From a virus: 64,000 nt of DNA. Below are positions 56,843 through 64,000 of the stretch, piece after piece (the stretch's first letter is position 1; each line of letters starts with the position of its first letter). The DNA lies in the IMG/VR virus record IMGVR_UViG_3300037222_000100, positions 62,001 to 126,000 of that record. One strand, given 5' to 3'. Made by a program: the position numbers and the translations under genes. The notes beneath the pieces are model-generated. The model did no database searches. It had not been told where the DNA came from and saw only the letters and a program-made list of their open reading frames with translations.

Positions 56843-59331
56843 CCCTTGCCTGCCTCATTGACCTGAGCCCAAATCTCAGGCGTCGAGAGATGCGTCTGTT
56901 CGGTGATGTGCTGCATGAGCGTTTGACCCGGCTGCCCCGTGAGTCTCTCTCCGGTCTGAGGATGCGTGAACCACGGCGAGCGTAGGACGGCACTCGTCTT
57001 GCGCGCAAGCACCTGGTAGGGGACCTTGGTCTGTGGCGAGTGGACCTGTTCGTCCCATTCTTCGCCCACCTGGGTACGGACGGGCTGCGTGTTGCGCCAC
57101 CAATCGGGAGCCTGTTTCGCCCACGCATCGCCCTTGAGGTTCTGTTCCTTTTCCTGCCAGTCGATGGAGTCGTGTGGCACCGGGTCCAGGACGCGAATGC
57201 CGGAGTGATCCTGGTGCGTGCCTTCGCCCGTGCGCTTGTTGTCCCACATGCCCCACTGGAAGGCTCCTAGCGGGACGTGGCCGTAGCCTGCCGCGTCTCG
57301 ACCGGCTCCCAGTTCGCGCTCGAACTTGAAGTAGTCACGGTTGTTCATCTCCTTCTCGTAGCTCTTGCCGAGCACGTCCATCATGTGCGTATCGATGGTG
57401 GCTAGCTGCGAGGTCATCGGCTGAAGCAAGAGCCATGCGAACGATGCGCACTTCGGACCTGCGCCAGGAATGCCTAGCTGCATGACGACAGAGCGGAAGT
57501 GATGCCCCGTACCGTCATGCTCGTGAACATCTTCGAGCGCTGCCTTGAGTAGCTCGTCAATATGCTGGCTGATCTGAGCAATGGCCTTGAGATGGGTCCC
57601 CATGAACGCGCCATAGCGATCAAGTGTCGGCGGCTTCACCTGCGGTTCGAGCGGGAAGAGACTGTCCTCTTGCGTGGGCTCCTTCTTGGCTGCCGTAACG
57701 TAGTCGGAGTGGTCGAGCTTGGGCTGATGCTCCTTGAGGAAGACTTCAATCTTCTTGGCGATAGCCTTGTTGGCCAAGTTCTCGATCTCGTAGTGGTTCA
57801 ACTGCTTCTCCTCAGGCACGCCCTGCTGCGACTCGGTGATCTTGTCCTGCTCTTCCTGTTCCCAATCGTACATCTCGCGCTGCGCTCGCTCCTGGGCAGC
57901 TTTCCATCCAGCCTGTGGATCGCGCTGGTAGATGAGCGACTCGAACTTCGGCAGGAGCTTGAAGTACGGCCTGTGTGAGAAGCGAGCATCCTCTCCGAAG
58001 TTCTTGACGTTGTGAGCCTGACGCTTGTTCTCCAGCGTGTTCCAGTAGACGACCGGATCGGTGACACTCGATGGGACCGTCGAGATGTCCTGGTAGTGGA
58101 CCGTGTTCCAACGCAGGTCCTTCTGCGGACTCAGGAGCACGACGCGGAAGGCATTGACGATGGCCTGCTTCATGCGCTCGTAGTCGGGCTCGTTCTCGCC
58201 CGTCCTCAGGCTGGCCCACTCGGTATCGATGAGCTTCGCTGTGTCCATGACCTGCTGAGACTCCAGCGGGTCGCCGTGATGGAGGTAGGCGTTGGGTTCC
58301 TGTGCCTGCACGCCCGACTCCCATCCCTCGTTCGGATCGGCGAAGGTTGGATCGACCGTCCCTGCCGCGACGTGACTGAAGCTGGTGCCCGGAACATAGT
58401 TGTAGGTCGGTTGAAGTCCTAGCGCCTCTTGCTGATGCGGAGCCACATTGTCCTGGGGCAGACCGACCGGTTTCGAGGGCTTGATGGCGGGCATGGCCAC
58501 CGGAGCGACCGACTGGGAGGGATGCACCCCTGAGAAGCCCGGAGAGACACCCTCAGCGCGCTGTGCGGGCTCGTAGAACTCAGGGAACAGCGCCACCTTC
58601 TGCGGGCCAAAGTGACGGTAGTGGGCCGCATATGCGGTCTGACCGATGCACTCGCTGAAGAGGGCCTTCTGAGCCTCTGCGGAGAGCAGCGGGAAGTGAG
58701 CCTGACACGCCTTGTTCTCTCCCTCCCATCCGAAGTCGCCGCCTGATACGCCGTGGCCCAGAACGTCGTGGACGATGCGAAAGGCGACGTTCTGCTCTGG
58801 GGTCCAAAGAGGATGCTCGCTGTTGGCGCGCGAGACTTGGAAATGCTGGCGTTTGTGGATGTCGTCAGTCATCGCCTGCGCGTGCGGGTAGGGCTCTGGG
58901 TCGTTGACCTCCTCGATATGAAGCTGATTGCGCAGGACATCGGCTCGACGCATGGAATCGTCGGCTAGCTCTTTGTACGCTGCTGCTGCCTTCGGATCGT
59001 AGACAGGGGCCTTGGCGTAGGCTTCTGCGATGGGCTGAAGCTGATCGGTCCAGTCGGTCCTCCACATGCCGATCCTCTCCATCGCTGCGCTGCGCATATG
59101 GTTCTTGCGCTCGACCGCGAGCAGGAGATTGCGAACGGCCATCTCCTCGTCTGGGCCGGTCTTCTCGATGTCCTCCCCGTGAGCGTTTGTTGCCGAGGCG
59201 ACGTACTCGTCATCCTTCTTGTCGAACTTGACCTTCTTCATCGACCAGCCAGCATTACCGATCTGTGTGTAGAGGTCTACGAGGCTACTGGTGTAGCCCT
59301 GGAAGACGCCAGTGACGTTGATGCGAGACAT
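56839..59331 (-). CDS. Large virion-module protein, unknown
   Basis: 830 aa from ATG 59331 (TGATG overlap with the LAGLIDADG gene). The N-terminal 250 residues are folded. Helices include MAVRNLLLAVERKNHMRSAA, and a striking FRIVHDVLGHGVSGGDFGWE segment is followed by CIGQTAYAAHYRHFG. The His-rich segment could bind a metal. A disordered linker (about 260-320) leads to a helical middle with KQAIVNAFRVVLLSPQKDLR and a C-terminal third with WKAAQERAQREMYDWEQEEQ. It is in the late strand upstream of the head genes. No portal, terminase or MuF motif was recognised. Confidence 0.6.
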   Translation of the reverse strand: MSRINVTGVFQGYTSSLVDLYTQIGNAGWSMKKVKFDKKDDEYVASATNAHGEDIEKTGPDEEMAVRNLLLAVERKNHMRSAAMERIGMWRTDWTDQLQPIAEAYAKAPVYDPKAAAAYKELADDSMRRADVLRNQLHIEEVNDPEPYPHAQAMTDDIHKRQHFQVSRANSEHPLWTPEQNVAFRIVHDVLGHGVSGGDFGWEGENKACQAHFPLLSAEAQKALFSECIGQTAYAAHYRHFGPQKVALFPEFYEPAQRAEGVSPGFSGVHPSQSVAPVAMPAIKPSKPVGLPQDNVAPHQQEALGLQPTYNYVPGTSFSHVAAGTVDPTFADPNEGWESGVQAQEPNAYLHHGDPLESQQVMDTAKLIDTEWASLRTGENEPDYERMKQAIVNAFRVVLLSPQKDLRWNTVHYQDISTVPSSVTDPVVYWNTLENKRQAHNVKNFGEDARFSHRPYFKLLPKFESLIYQRDPQAGWKAAQERAQREMYDWEQEEQDKITESQQGVPEEKQLNHYEIENLANKAIAKKIEVFLKEHQPKLDHSDYVTAAKKEPTQEDSLFPLEPQVKPPTLDRYGAFMGTHLKAIAQISQHIDELLKAALEDVHEHDGTGHHFRSVVMQLGIPGAGPKCASFAWLLLQPMTSQLATIDTHMMDVLGKSYEKEMNNRDYFKFERELGAGRDAAGYGHVPLGAFQWGMWDNKRTGEGTHQDHSGIRVLDPVPHDSIDWQEKEQNLKGDAWAKQAPDWWRNTQPVRTQVGEEWDEQVHSPQTKVPYQVLARKTSAVLRSPWFTHPQTGERLTGQPGQTLMQHITEQTHLSTPEIWAQVNEAGKG

Positions 59332-59681
59332 CAAGCCCGTCCTCTACGACCTCGGCAATTGACAAGACGCGCCTGTGCTTCTTCAAGTCGTTCTAGCCTT
59401 CGTTGACCCAGATGAGGCTTGAGCCGCTGTAGCGCGACGGCAACGGAGGTAGCTTGATGCAGTGTCCACCGCCATGTGGGCTTCTTTCCGATCTTGGACT
59501 CGAAAGCATACGGCCCATTGAGTGTGCCACCCGCGATGCTTTGAACGCGAGCTAGAATATCCTGGTCCGTAGACTCGATAGCTAAGCCAACAGAATTGAC
59601 GTTCGTGAAGAGGAAGCAGCCCTCGCCCTCAAACAGGCCAGCGAGCCAAGCCCAATCTATGCTTGATGACATTTGATCCAT
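59331..59681 (-). CDS. LAGLIDADG homing endonuclease
   Basis: 116 aa from ATG 59681 (TTG just upstream). WLAGLFEGEGCFLF is the single LAGLIDADG motif. It is followed by ESTDQDILARVQSIAGGTLN, WRWTLHQATSVAVALQRL and a basic tail. It is free-standing, with a TGATG overlap to the 831-aa gene. It is related to 21656-22063 and 61202-61609. Confidence 0.9.
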   Translation of the reverse strand: MDQMSSSIDWAWLAGLFEGEGCFLFTNVNSVGLAIESTDQDILARVQSIAGGTLNGPYAFESKIGKKPTWRWTLHQATSVAVALQRLKPHLGQRRLERLEEAQARLVNCRGRRGRA

Positions 59682-59684
59682 CAA

Positions 59685-59756
59685 CCATTATGGTAGCGCA
59701 CGCGCGTAGATAGAACCCCATCGTATAGATGAGAGCCCCGTAGCCAGCGCGCAGAT
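59685..59756. other. Intergenic region
   Basis: 72 nt between the small gene at 59757-59891 and the LAGLIDADG gene. The minus strand reads ATAATGG before the LAGLIDADG start. No terminator was seen. Confidence 0.3.
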
Positions 59757-59891
59757 TCATTCCCTAACGGGATTGAATGCAACCTGGAAATCTTCCGTAG
59801 ACACACTTGAGAAGCCGTGCTTACCTTTTCCAGACCATAAAAAGTAGTGTACCGTCGTCCCAAATGCCCATTCCCAACCGACTGTCTTCAT
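59757..59891 (-). CDS. Small aromatic protein next to the lysin
   Basis: 44 aa from ATG 59891 (GWEWAFGTTVHYFLWSGKGK). The start directly follows the lysin stop (GGAAATAAGATG), so the two are probably co-translated. The frame extends upstream over the lysin end but this is the better start. The function is unknown. Confidence 0.5.
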   Translation of the reverse strand: MKTVGWEWAFGTTVHYFLWSGKGKHGFSSVSTEDFQVAFNPVRE

Positions 59892-59892
59892 C

Positions 59893-60360
59893 TTATTTCC
59901 TTGGTAGGGTAGCGCGAAGACGAATGATCTGTACGCGATCAAAGCTATGCGACTTCGGACGGCTACGGAAGTTCAGGTGGTGAAACTCTACGCCCGACTT
60001 ATAGGGCTGGAAAAGGTCCCATCCGTGACGTTTGGCATGCAAGATCATCCTAGCGACATCACCATCGTTGACATCGATGCCCTGTTGCCACCATTCGAGC
60101 TTGCGGCCGATGGGTCCAGCGTAAGGTACGCCGTCGCTACGAAGCTCGTGAGTCGAGCGACCAGGGGGGTTAGCGGTACCAGCCGGAAGCGTTTCGAATA
60201 GCTCGCGCTGTGTATGCTTACCATGCGCGTGCAGAATCGCCTTGGCATCATCGCCGCGATAGATGCTGTTGACGGTGGCGTTAGACCATTTGGCCAAGAG
60301 AGCGAAGTAAGGACCGATGGCCGGATTGGACGGGCATCCTTGGATGACTACGAAGCTCAT
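59893..60360 (-). CDS. M15-like peptidoglycan peptidase (candidate endolysin)
   Basis: 155 aa. The zinc motif of M15/VanY-type peptidases is visible: RSTHELRSDGVPY (S-x-H with Asp six residues later) and YKSGVEFHHLNF (E-x-H). The N-terminal part (IQGCPSNPAIGPYFALLAKW) and HGKHTQRELFE are familiar from actinobacterial phage and metagenomic homologues. It would cut peptide stems in the cell wall. No wall-binding domain or signal peptide is present, so a holin would be needed. It is coupled by TAATG to the upstream virion protein. Confidence 0.75.
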   Translation of the reverse strand: MSFVVIQGCPSNPAIGPYFALLAKWSNATVNSIYRGDDAKAILHAHGKHTQRELFETLPAGTANPPGRSTHELRSDGVPYAGPIGRKLEWWQQGIDVNDGDVARMILHAKRHGWDLFQPYKSGVEFHHLNFRSRPKSHSFDRVQIIRLRATLPRK

Positions 60361-60986
60361 TAGGTGCCCGTCACGATGTCGGTGATGGTGACGGCATCAG
60401 TCGATTCGTGGATTTCCGCAGTCGATGACAGGAGGGATTCGAAGAGCATGATGCCACCGTTCTGTGCGTTGAAGATTCCGATCTTGGCAAGGATTACCGG
60501 AGTCACATCTTCGGCGTTAGCCGTGAAGGTCGCTTCGACCTTGTATTTGTTCGCCCCGAGATACGTGAAGGTCGCGAGTGCGCGAAGGAGTCCGCCTCCT
60601 GCTTTTTTGATCTCGCCTTTGAGCGTTTCGTTTTCGGCTTTCGGTTCTACTGCGTCCGCTGAGACAGCCAGCCAGGCAGCCGGGGTAGCACCAGAGGCGA
60701 TGGAGAAAGCGAGCCCTTCAGCAGGCGTTTCCGCCGCAGCGCCTCCTCGTGTTGCTCCCGGCGTCTCCCATCGAGCGACAGTCAGCACCGTGGCCGTGTT
60801 CGACAGTATCGTGCCGACGACAGCGCCCGTGTAGACATCCTGGCCAGCGAACTGATTGACGCCCCAGCCGGGAGCACCAGAGACTTTGAGGGTCGTCCCT
60901 GTTGTCGTTGTGGACGTGCCCGTGAAGCCGTTGGTGGCGTCTCCGAGTGCGTTCGCCCAGAGTCCTTTGCCCTTGGTCGTGATCAT
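60360..60986 (-). CDS. Virion-associated protein, unknown
   Basis: 208 aa, Thr/Ala/Gly-rich and beta-rich (TGTSTTTTGTTLKVSGAPGW; GANKYKVEATFTANAEDVTP). Composition resembles other appended fibre proteins of this phage (61610-62524). AGGAGATAACAAGTGAG precedes the ATG. Its stop overlaps the lysin start. A tail or head fibre component is likely. Confidence 0.6.
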   Translation of the reverse strand: MITTKGKGLWANALGDATNGFTGTSTTTTGTTLKVSGAPGWGVNQFAGQDVYTGAVVGTILSNTATVLTVARWETPGATRGGAAAETPAEGLAFSIASGATPAAWLAVSADAVEPKAENETLKGEIKKAGGGLLRALATFTYLGANKYKVEATFTANAEDVTPVILAKIGIFNAQNGGIMLFESLLSSTAEIHESTDAVTITDIVTGT

Positions 60987-61010
60987 CTCACTTGTTATCT
61001 CCTCGAAGGG

Positions 61011-61166
61011 CTAGCATTTACCGTGATGGTTGCCGTTGGTGGCGGCACGACGTAGCTCATCAAGAATGCGGCGGTCTTGCTCAGAGGCAGTAAGGTCCGC
61101 TACGGCGATGAGACGACGCCAGTCCTCGACGGTCAGTTCAGCAGCGTGCAGATCGGCGGACAGCAT
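61011..61166 (-). CDS. Small helical protein
   Basis: 51 aa from ATG 61164-61166, or 52 from the adjacent GTG. MLSADLHAAELTVEDWRRLI, SEQDRRILDELRRA form two helices. The frame ends 25 nt before the next gene's start. The start context TAATGTGTGATGCTG is shared with the gene at 4734. It is probably a real small gene. Confidence 0.55.
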   Translation of the reverse strand: MLSADLHAAELTVEDWRRLIAVADLTASEQDRRILDELRRAATNGNHHGKC

Positions 61167-61189
61167 CACACATTAGCCACCGTTTCCTG

Positions 61190-61195
61190 TACAAT
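61190..61195 (+). promoter_or_regulatory. Candidate -10 box TACAAT, leaderless
   Basis: TACAAT starts 12 nt before the ATG at 61202; no clear -35. Confidence 0.5.
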
Positions 61196-61201
61196 GTAGG
61201 T

Positions 61202-61609
61202 ATGAAGCTAGCCTCCACAGATGCGGCCTACATCGCTGGATTCCTCGATGGTGAGGGATCGATCATGCTCTATCGCCGAAAGGATCGAGGCAAGGTTGAA
61301 CTCCGAATCACCGCGACCAATACACATCGCGAGATTCTAGAGTGGATCATGTCCACAACAGGATGTGGTTCTATCATCGCGCAAGGGCAGCCTAACCCCG
61401 ATAAGCACTATCCAGCTTGGCATTGGCGCATCAAGCCATCTGATTGCGTAGCCCTTCTTGAGGTCGTTCGACCCTACCTGCGACTCAAGGCATCGCAAGC
61501 TGATCTTGCCATGGAGTTCCAACAACGATCAGATACCGAGGGCAACGGGCTCTGGCAAGAAGACTATCGTGAGAGGATGGCTGCACTCAATCGCAGCAAG
61601 TGGCGGTGA
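61202..61609 (+). CDS. LAGLIDADG homing endonuclease
   Basis: 135 aa. YIAGFLDGEGSIML is the LAGLIDADG motif. ITATNTHREILEWIMSTTGC and WHWRIKPSDCVALLEVVRPY follow in the standard order, as in the minus-strand gene at 59331. It has its own -10 box and is inserted between two virion genes. Its stop abuts the stop of 61610-62524. Confidence 0.92.
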   Translation: MKLASTDAAYIAGFLDGEGSIMLYRRKDRGKVELRITATNTHREILEWIMSTTGCGSIIAQGQPNPDKHYPAWHWRIKPSDCVALLEVVRPYLRLKASQADLAMEFQQRSDTEGNGLWQEDYRERMAALNRSKWR

Positions 61610-62524
61610 TCAACCGCCGGATTTTATTTCAAGTTCCCAAGGAAATTCTATGACGTTGCCGCTTTCCACGTTGATCACGGAGAAGACGCGGTGATCGAAC
61701 ATGACCGGCTTGAGCGAGAACGGCGATGTGCCGACAGGGGCCTGAACGGCACCAGTAGACTGTTTGTAGAAGGCCGGGACGGTGACGACCGAAGTCGTGT
61801 TGCTCGTGATGAGGCCCCAGATTTCTGTCGCTTCTGTCGGGACGATGATCTTGAGACGTTCGCCTTTGGTTTTTTTGTCTGAGGCAGTAAGCGGAGTGGC
61901 AGTGACTTTACCTTCTGTGGCAGTTACAGAGACAAGCGGTGAACCTGTAGCGGCCGAAAGGAGTTTCTGAGTGTGGATGCCCCACTCGGTAATCGCCAGC
62001 GAAGATTCTGCTTTGATTTTGCCGGTCGAGACGAGCTTTGGTTTACCTTCGCCGTTAGGTGTCGTGGTGTTGGTAGCTTCGACGGCTTCTGTCGCGTTCG
62101 GAGCCGCGAGAGTCTGAAGCTTGATGTCCTTTTCGCTGGCTGCTGTTGCGCCGGTTCCCCATGCTTGCCACTTGAGGTTAGGGAAGAGATTGAAAGACGC
62201 TTCTGATGCTGCGTCAACTACCCAGTCCTCAGCGAGCGCAAGTACACCGACGTTGGTGACGAGGCCAGAGCCGAGATTGTGCTGCTCTACGATCTCGCCG
62301 AATGGGTTGCGCACGATGGCGCTGAGGCGGGTCTGAAGGAAGTACCGGCTAAAGAGATTGGCCTCGCCCTGGTCTTTCGAGAAAGCGACGCGACCGAGGC
62401 CGGGAATGCCGAACTGACGAACGCGACGAGCCTTGGTCTTCTTCTGCGCCGATCCGTAGTGCTTGACCACTCGCGGCTGCATGTCAGCGGAGAGGCCGAC
62501 TCCTGGGGTCTGTGTCTTTGCCAT
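61610..62524 (-). CDS. Virion-associated protein, unknown
   Basis: 304 aa. The basic N terminus (SAQKKTKARRVRQFG) leads to a beta-rich body with VRNPFGEIVEQHNLGSGLVT and LAITEWGIHTQKLLSAATG. The pattern resembles appended tail or capsid fibre subunits. AAGGTAATAGGCG precedes the ATG. It is the most upstream gene seen of the leftward late cassette. Confidence 0.6.
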   Translation of the reverse strand: MAKTQTPGVGLSADMQPRVVKHYGSAQKKTKARRVRQFGIPGLGRVAFSKDQGEANLFSRYFLQTRLSAIVRNPFGEIVEQHNLGSGLVTNVGVLALAEDWVVDAASEASFNLFPNLKWQAWGTGATAASEKDIKLQTLAAPNATEAVEATNTTTPNGEGKPKLVSTGKIKAESSLAITEWGIHTQKLLSAATGSPLVSVTATEGKVTATPLTASDKKTKGERLKIIVPTEATEIWGLITSNTTSVVTVPAFYKQSTGAVQAPVGTSPFSLKPVMFDHRVFSVINVESGNVIEFPWELEIKSGG

Positions 62525-62599
62525 CGCCTATTACCTTGCGTCGCTCCTTCTTTTGAAGGTATGCGGCATAGCAGCATGCTCCGGAGAGTAATAGATGCG
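62525..62599. promoter_or_regulatory. Divergent late-gene region
   Basis: 75 nt between divergent structural genes. It contains a hairpin, CCTTC, TTTT, GAAGG (62546-62559), and copies of TAATAG near both start codons (62528-62533 on minus, 62589-62594 on plus). It is a good candidate for divergent late promoters, though no standard -35/-10 pair was seen. Confidence 0.45.
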
Positions 62600-62983
62600 A
62601 TGGCCTCATCCTTTCTCCCGGCAAAGAAGAATCTGCCCATATGGCAGGAAAGCACGTTCAGGTACCAGTTCGAATGGAAAGACGACGACGGCAAATCCGT
62701 CAAACCGCATGACCTCACTGGCTACACGGGTCGGGCCATTCTCAAAGGAGACGACGGGTCCGAACTCGAACTGACGACCGAAAACGGAGGCATCCACTTT
62801 GGCGGCATCTCGGACGAACCAACCAACGGTCTAGTCGAAATCTATCTGACCAAGGCTCAGACCGAAGCGCTCACTTGGAAAAAGCGAGCTAGCTTCACAC
62901 TCAAAGTGGTCGAACCGAATCCGCCAAACGACGACTTCCCGCTGCTCACTGGCAGATTTTTCTTGGCCGGACCTCCGCGCTAG
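62600..62983 (+). CDS. BppU-N-like structural protein
   Basis: 127 aa from ATG 62600, with GGAGAGTAATAG upstream. IWQESTFRYQFEWKDDDGK, DLTGYTGRAILKGDDG, VEIYLTKAQTEALTWKK, ASFTLKVVEP is the pattern of small Ig-like baseplate or fibre adaptor domains (BppU N-terminal type). It would dock receptor-binding proteins to the virion. Its end overlaps the HNH gene by 4 nt. Confidence 0.7.
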   Translation: MASSFLPAKKNLPIWQESTFRYQFEWKDDDGKSVKPHDLTGYTGRAILKGDDGSELELTTENGGIHFGGISDEPTNGLVEIYLTKAQTEALTWKKRASFTLKVVEPNPPNDDFPLLTGRFFLAGPPR

Positions 62984-63519
62984 GGTCGATAACGCGCGAG
63001 GATTTCATCCGCGAAAGCGATGAGGTCTTTTACTCTCGCCCCCGCCGGATGCTTGCCGGACCATAACTCAAGGTTCGTGGGACGGTTGTCGTGACGAATG
63101 AGATTCTTGTGATGAACCGTCTCATCTGGGAAGAGGGCTCGACCAAGGTGCTTTTCCATGACGAGACGATGCTTGGGCGTTTTCTTCGTCCCAACGATCA
63201 CATATCCTTCATCATTGATGAATCCTGATCCGTTGGATTTGCGCTTGCGAAGTCGTCGTTTGAGAGGCTTGCCTTGGAATTGTTGCAGATAATGCCCATT
63301 GCAGAGGCCCTTTGCCTTGACGGGTTCTGAGCAACCGCGCACAGAACAGATTGCGCCCGTACAAGCGTGTGGCGGTGCATGTATTTGGAGGGGTTTCAAA
63401 GGCTTCCCGTGCAGTTGTTGCCGATAGTGCGGCTCACAAAGACCCTTAGTGCAAGCAGGACGTTCGCATCCCAAAAACGCACAAATCACCATGCCATCAA
63501 GTTTAGCAGCGCCAGACAT
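62980..63519 (-). CDS. HNH endonuclease with N-terminal Cys clusters
   Basis: 179 aa. Two repeats of C-x4-C-x4-G-L-C-x2-H-Y (CERPACTKGLCEPHYRQQLH; CSEPVKAKGLCNGHYLQQFQ) form tandem zinc-binding DNA-recognition modules. The C-terminal HNH_3 core has KHRLVMEKHLGRALFPDE, VHHKNLIRHDNRPTNLELWS. It lies between two plus-strand structural genes, opposite to them, as a homing insertion. Confidence 0.92.
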   Translation of the reverse strand: MSGAAKLDGMVICAFLGCERPACTKGLCEPHYRQQLHGKPLKPLQIHAPPHACTGAICSVRGCSEPVKAKGLCNGHYLQQFQGKPLKRRLRKRKSNGSGFINDEGYVIVGTKKTPKHRLVMEKHLGRALFPDETVHHKNLIRHDNRPTNLELWSGKHPAGARVKDLIAFADEILARYRP

Positions 63520-63581
63520 TACAGGATCACTGTAAGGACCCGTACGCCGAGAAAGAGGCGGCTCCGCGCGAGTAATGAGTA

Positions 63582-64000
63582 ATGGCCCTCCCTGAGCTTA
63601 TAGCCAACTCGCCCAACCCTGGCGTACGTGAACCGTTGACAACGCTCGCCGAAGCACTCAGCGAAGCGGGTCTTAGTCTCAAACTCACTGCCAAACTTCC
63701 TACGGCGCTTCAAGGGCCAGGACAGACACGATTGCTCATAGACAACGAGATCATTCTGATCGAAGCAACGAGCGAAACGACAGTGACCATCCTCGAACGG
63801 GGAGCGGAGGGATCGACCAAAAAAGCACACGTCAGCGGTTCGCAGGTCTACCATATCCTCACTACCGAAGGAGCGAAGCGTGCATTGACACTGGGCGCAA
63901 GCACTGCGGGCTCGGCATATCGCTCATCTCTTCAGAAAATCCCTACCGCCAGTGGCACACGCGTCAAACTTGACAAAGTGCTATTTGATCTTGGAGCAAA
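63582..64000 (+). CDS. Tail fibre/virion protein, truncated by window edge
   Basis: 139 codons visible from ATG 63582-63584, with no stop before the edge. TRLLIDNEIILIEATSETTV, TILERGAEGSTKKAH followed by YHILTTEGAKRAL is the widespread phage module of the type 'I-D-x-E-x-x-L-x-T...RG-x-E-G-T-x-x-x-x-H'. It introduces a C-terminal receptor-binding part; SLQKIPTASGTRVKLDKVLF begins a C1q-like or similar domain. AGTAATGAGTA precedes the ATG. Confidence 0.75.
   Translation, partial: MALPELIANSPNPGVREPLTTLAEALSEAGLSLKLTAKLPTALQGPGQTRLLIDNEIILIEATSETTVTILERGAEGSTKKAHVSGSQVYHILTTEGAKRALTLGASTAGSAYRSSLQKIPTASGTRVKLDKVLFDLGA

Noticed and set aside
56839-59331. Assignment of the 830-aa protein as portal
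   Set aside because: Position would fit, but no portal-like helices or motifs were recognised, so it was left as unknown.
59681-59863. 60-codon minus-strand frame between lysin and LAGLIDADG genes
   Set aside because: It overlaps the 44-aa gene, which has a better start (GGAAATAAGATG) and more protein-like sequence.
1-64000. tRNA genes, CRISPR arrays, IS elements, integrase or attachment sites
   Set aside because: No cloverleaf with TTCGANNC T-arm, no regular repeat-spacer pattern and no transposase or recombinase motifs were seen by reading; a tRNAscan or CRISPR search would be needed to exclude them.

Overview
The window is a stretch of a large tailed-phage genome with a contractile tail (myovirus morphology). 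The evidence is a tail sheath, tail tube, frameshifted tail chaperone, tape measure, gp25-like and J-like baseplate proteins, an HK97-type capsid protein and a prohead protease-scaffold fusion. No terminase, portal, polymerase, integrase or tRNA was recognised, so this is part of the genome. Base composition is moderately GC-rich. The host is probably an actinobacterium. That is an inference from the many leaderless start codons, from small proteins resembling actinophage families, and from a secreted protein with the Cys/Lys/Arg-rich C-terminal tail common in Thermoleophilia-like proteins.

Layout. Structural (late) genes run leftward on the minus strand in the order head then tail. From right to left: virion-associated proteins, an M15-like lysin and an 831-aa protein (62524-56839); an Ig-domain protein and a 1559-aa protein with about eight zinc ribbons (44551-38552); accessory head proteins (38540-37217); protease-scaffold, decoration and capsid proteins (36568-32425); a basic-tailed protein (30722-29835); connector and completion proteins (25157-22106); sheath, tube and chaperone (21641-18583); tape measure (17653-15458); hub with lytic domains, spike-like protein, gp25-like protein and J-like protein (15454-7168); and three large adhesin-like baseplate or fibre proteins, the last running off the left edge (6753-1).

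Rightward blocks of small, probably early genes interrupt this cassette at 17693-18586, 25640-29607, 30831-32393, 36655-37233, 44612-56842 and 61202-61609. Many of these genes or blocks begin with a sigma70-like promoter whose -10 box lies 11-14 nt before the start codon, so the mRNAs should be leaderless. Late genes instead use Shine-Dalgarno sequences, often followed by TAAT or ATAAC, or TAATG stop-start overlaps. At the right edge two structural genes switch to the plus strand.

The accessory blocks carry possible nucleotide and NAD metabolism genes (dCTP deaminase/dUTPase family, MazG-like, nicotinamidase-like hydrolase), a metallophosphatase with a zinc knuckle, a papain-like peptidase, a secreted metzincin, a lipoprotein and small membrane and zinc-binding proteins. 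Eight free-standing homing endonuclease genes (five HNH, three LAGLIDADG) are scattered between genes. The least familiar features are the giant zinc-ribbon protein, the leaderless promoter family, the phage-borne secreted metzincin and the papain-like protease.
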